Of a stretch of DNA of 64,000 nucleotides, positions 62,388-64,000 are shown in pieces (position 1 is the first letter of the stretch; each line of letters begins with the position of its first letter). The notes beneath the pieces are model-generated. The model had not been told where the DNA came from, searched no databases, and saw nothing but the letters and a program-made list of their open reading frames with translations. The position numbers were made by a program, and so were the translations under genes. Source of the DNA: Paraburkholderia heleia NBRC 101817 (GTDB taxonomy: Bacteria; Pseudomonadota; Gammaproteobacteria; Burkholderiales; Burkholderiaceae); assembly GCF_000739775.1 (NCBI RefSeq), contig NZ_BBJH01000024.1, positions 62,001 to 126,000 on the forward strand, given 5' to 3'.

Positions 62388-63305
62388 TCACTTCGGCATT
62401 CGCCAGGCCGGATCGCTGAGACGCGCGGCGAAGTAATCGGACAGCGCCGCCACCTTCGCGGGTCGCGCGCGCGCCGACGGCGTGACGAAGTAAAGCCCGC
62501 CTTTCGTCAGCGACCAGTCGGTGAGGATCGCTTCAAGACGGCCATCGGCGAGATATTCCCCCGCGATGAATTCCGGCAGTTCCGCGATCGCGAGACCCGC
62601 CAGCAGCGTGGGCAACAGCGCATCGGAATTCGTCACGCGCAGCGGGCCGGTCGGCATGACCGGCTCTTCCTCGCCCGCGCCGTTCGTGAAGCGCCAGACA
62701 TCGCTACGCGCGCGATACGCGTACGAGAGACACGGGCGGTCCACCAGCTCGCGCGGATGCGCGGGCCGCCCTTCGCGCGCCAGATACTCCGGCGACGCCA
62801 CCACGTATTGCGTCACCGCGCACAGCCGCCGCGCGACCAGAGATGAATCCGGTAGCGCGGCGATACGCAGCGCGGCGTCGAACCCATCGGCGACCAGATC
62901 GACCGACGCATCCGATAGATGCAGGTCGATCGACACTTCCGGATACGCGCGAAAAAAGCCCGGCAGCAGCGGCGCGACCCAGCGCAAGCCGAACGACATC
63001 GGCACCGCGAGGCGCACCAGCCCGCGCGGCTGCACCGACATTTCGCGCGCCGCGCTTTCCGCCGCTTCGGCCTGCCGGTAGATCTCGCCGGCCTTCTCGC
63101 AGATCGTGCGGCCGAACTCGGTCAGCGCCAGTTGCCGCGACGTGCGGTTGAAAAGCCGCGCGCCCAGCCGGTCCTCCAGGCGGGCCACGCCGCGCGAGAC
63201 CGTCGCCACCGACACGCCCATCGCGCGCGCCGCCGCCGCGAACGATCCTTCCTCGGCGACCTTCGCGAACATCGCGAGTCCCTCGAAATCAGGCAGCTTC
63301 GCCAT
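62388..63305 (-). CDS. LysR-family transcriptional regulator
   Basis: Regulator of 305 residues: FAKVAEEGSFAAAARAMGVS and VATVSRGVARLEDRLGARLF make the winged helix; the effector domain has GLVRLAVPMSFGLRWVAPLL and FDAALRIAALPDSSLVARRL. This is the subgroup usually found divergent from an SDR gene, as here (63448). The start at 63305 follows from the family N-terminus. It likely controls the SDR and itself through the site at 63327-63343. Confidence 0.92.
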   Translation of the reverse strand: MAKLPDFEGLAMFAKVAEEGSFAAAARAMGVSVATVSRGVARLEDRLGARLFNRTSRQLALTEFGRTICEKAGEIYRQAEAAESAAREMSVQPRGLVRLAVPMSFGLRWVAPLLPGFFRAYPEVSIDLHLSDASVDLVADGFDAALRIAALPDSSLVARRLCAVTQYVVASPEYLAREGRPAHPRELVDRPCLSYAYRARSDVWRFTNGAGEEEPVMPTGPLRVTNSDALLPTLLAGLAIAELPEFIAGEYLADGRLEAILTDWSLTKGGLYFVTPSARARPAKVAALSDYFAARLSDPAWRMPK

Positions 63306-63326
63306 TTCCCCTCATCTTTTCATTTC

Positions 63327-63343
63327 TGCAACGTTAGGTTGCA
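63327..63343. promoter_or_regulatory. Candidate LysR operator between lysR and SDR genes
   Basis: TGCAAC and GTTGCA are perfect six-base arms around five bases, 22 bases upstream of the LysR start and about 105 upstream of the SDR start. It is the only strong symmetric element in the divergent region. Confidence 0.45.
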
Positions 63344-63447
63344 ATCAATTCTATTTTGAAAAGACTGGCCCGTCGATATTCTTCTCACATCGCAGCACGC
63401 AACACCAGGTGCAAACATCCACTGAACGAAACAAAAGGAGCATCACC

Positions 63448-64000
63448 ATGGCACGCAAACTCGACAACAAGATCGCACTCGTCACCGGCGCAACCAGCGG
63501 CATCGGCCTCGCCGCCGCCCGGCGTTTCGCCGCCGAAGGCGCGCACGTCTATCTCACGGGCCGCCGTCAGGCCGAACTCGATGCGGCCGTAAAGAGCATC
63601 CACGAAGCGGGCGGCCAGGCGACCGGCGTGCGCGTCGACTCCACGAAGCTGAACGAACTCGACGCGCTGTATGCGCAGATCCAGGAAGAACAGGGCCGTC
63701 TGGACGTGCTGTTCGCTAACGCAGGCGGCGGTTCGATGCTGCCGTTCGGCAACATCACCGAAGAGCACTTCGACGACACCTTCAACCGCAACGTGAAGGG
63801 CGTGCTGTTCACGGTGCAAAAGGCACTGCCGCTACTGGCCAGGGGCGCATCGGTGATTCTCACGGGGTCGACGGCCGGCAGCGCGGGCACGGCGGCGTTC
63901 AGCGTGTACTCGGCTTCGAAGGCCGCGGTGCGCTCGTTCGCACGCAACTGGATTCTCGACCTCAAGGAGCGCCAGATCCGCGTGAACACGATCAGCCCGG
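63448..64000 (+). CDS. Short-chain dehydrogenase, partial (3' end off the right edge)
   Basis: About 184 residues are visible: TGATSGIGLAAARRFAAEGA cofactor motif, NAGGGSMLPFGNI, catalytic Ser in TGSTAGSAGTAAF and the YSASKAAVRSF active site, then DLKERQIRVNTISP. AAAAGGAG fixes the start at 63448. It resembles the SDR at 41754-42488 closely in pattern (ITGGATGIG/ANAG/YSASKAAVRN), suggesting a paralogous pair. About 60 residues are expected beyond the edge. Substrate unknown. Confidence 0.92.
   Translation, partial: MARKLDNKIALVTGATSGIGLAAARRFAAEGAHVYLTGRRQAELDAAVKSIHEAGGQATGVRVDSTKLNELDALYAQIQEEQGRLDVLFANAGGGSMLPFGNITEEHFDDTFNRNVKGVLFTVQKALPLLARGASVILTGSTAGSAGTAAFSVYSASKAAVRSFARNWILDLKERQIRVNTISP

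Overview
The window is GC-rich DNA from a beta-proteobacterium, most likely the Burkholderiaceae (Paraburkholderia, Caballeronia or Burkholderia). Pointers are the DUF4148 protein, the NodT-type RND operon with its heavy-metal-type two-component system, the many LysR/SDR pairs, the periplasmic trehalase, the small DUF1488/DUF1328/BON/CBS/PRC-barrel stress proteins, and paired PF04185 phosphoesterases. No rRNA, tRNA, CRISPR array or intact insertion sequence was seen. The genus is inference from gene content.

Left part (1-33.8 kb), mostly intact genes: a sugar transferase cut by the left edge (1-1195, -); DUF4148 protein; an RND efflux operon (permease, adaptor, outer-membrane lipoprotein, 2210-8141, +) meeting its likely two-component system tail to tail (8116-10217, -); epoxide hydrolase; fatty acid desaturase; PhnD-like protein; MetQ lipoprotein; EamA exporter with a divergent LysR gene; a stand-alone flavoprotein disulfide reductase; and a sulfonate-type ABC transporter plus TauD-like dioxygenase (18408-22401, -) that abuts a truncated alcohol dehydrogenase gene. 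Then come a periplasmic trehalase, a disordered acidic protein, an SDR, a transketolase, and a cluster of small stress-type proteins with a cation/proton antiporter (28.4-32.5 kb), and an MFS exporter.

Right part (33.9-64 kb), accessory in character: intact genes alternate with at least a dozen gene remnants. At 33.9-35.9 kb four truncated genes are joined with almost no spacer. Then follow a chemoreceptor, a PAS-GGEEF diguanylate cyclase, three SDR genes and an NADPH-dependent oxidoreductase with two LysR regulators, decayed genes at 45.8-46.5 kb, a degraded tyrosine recombinase (53.4-54.0 kb), a MerR-methyltransferase fusion, a DHCW cupin, a YbaK-type deacylase, a DUF4382 lipoprotein, a 51-residue lipoprotein, a soluble histidine kinase beside a truncated receiver, and a final LysR/SDR pair cut by the right edge.

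The best candidates for something unusual are: (1) the 46.6-52.9 kb locus, where an orphan OmpR-type regulator that has lost the phospho-acceptor Asp, the switch Thr/Ser and the switch Lys lies between two paralogous exported phosphoesterases, one next to a di-haem cytochrome c peroxidase-like protein; and (2) the 630-residue protein joining a MerR DNA-binding domain, an effector-like helical region and a class I SAM-dependent methyltransferase. Whether either is undescribed cannot be settled without database searches.
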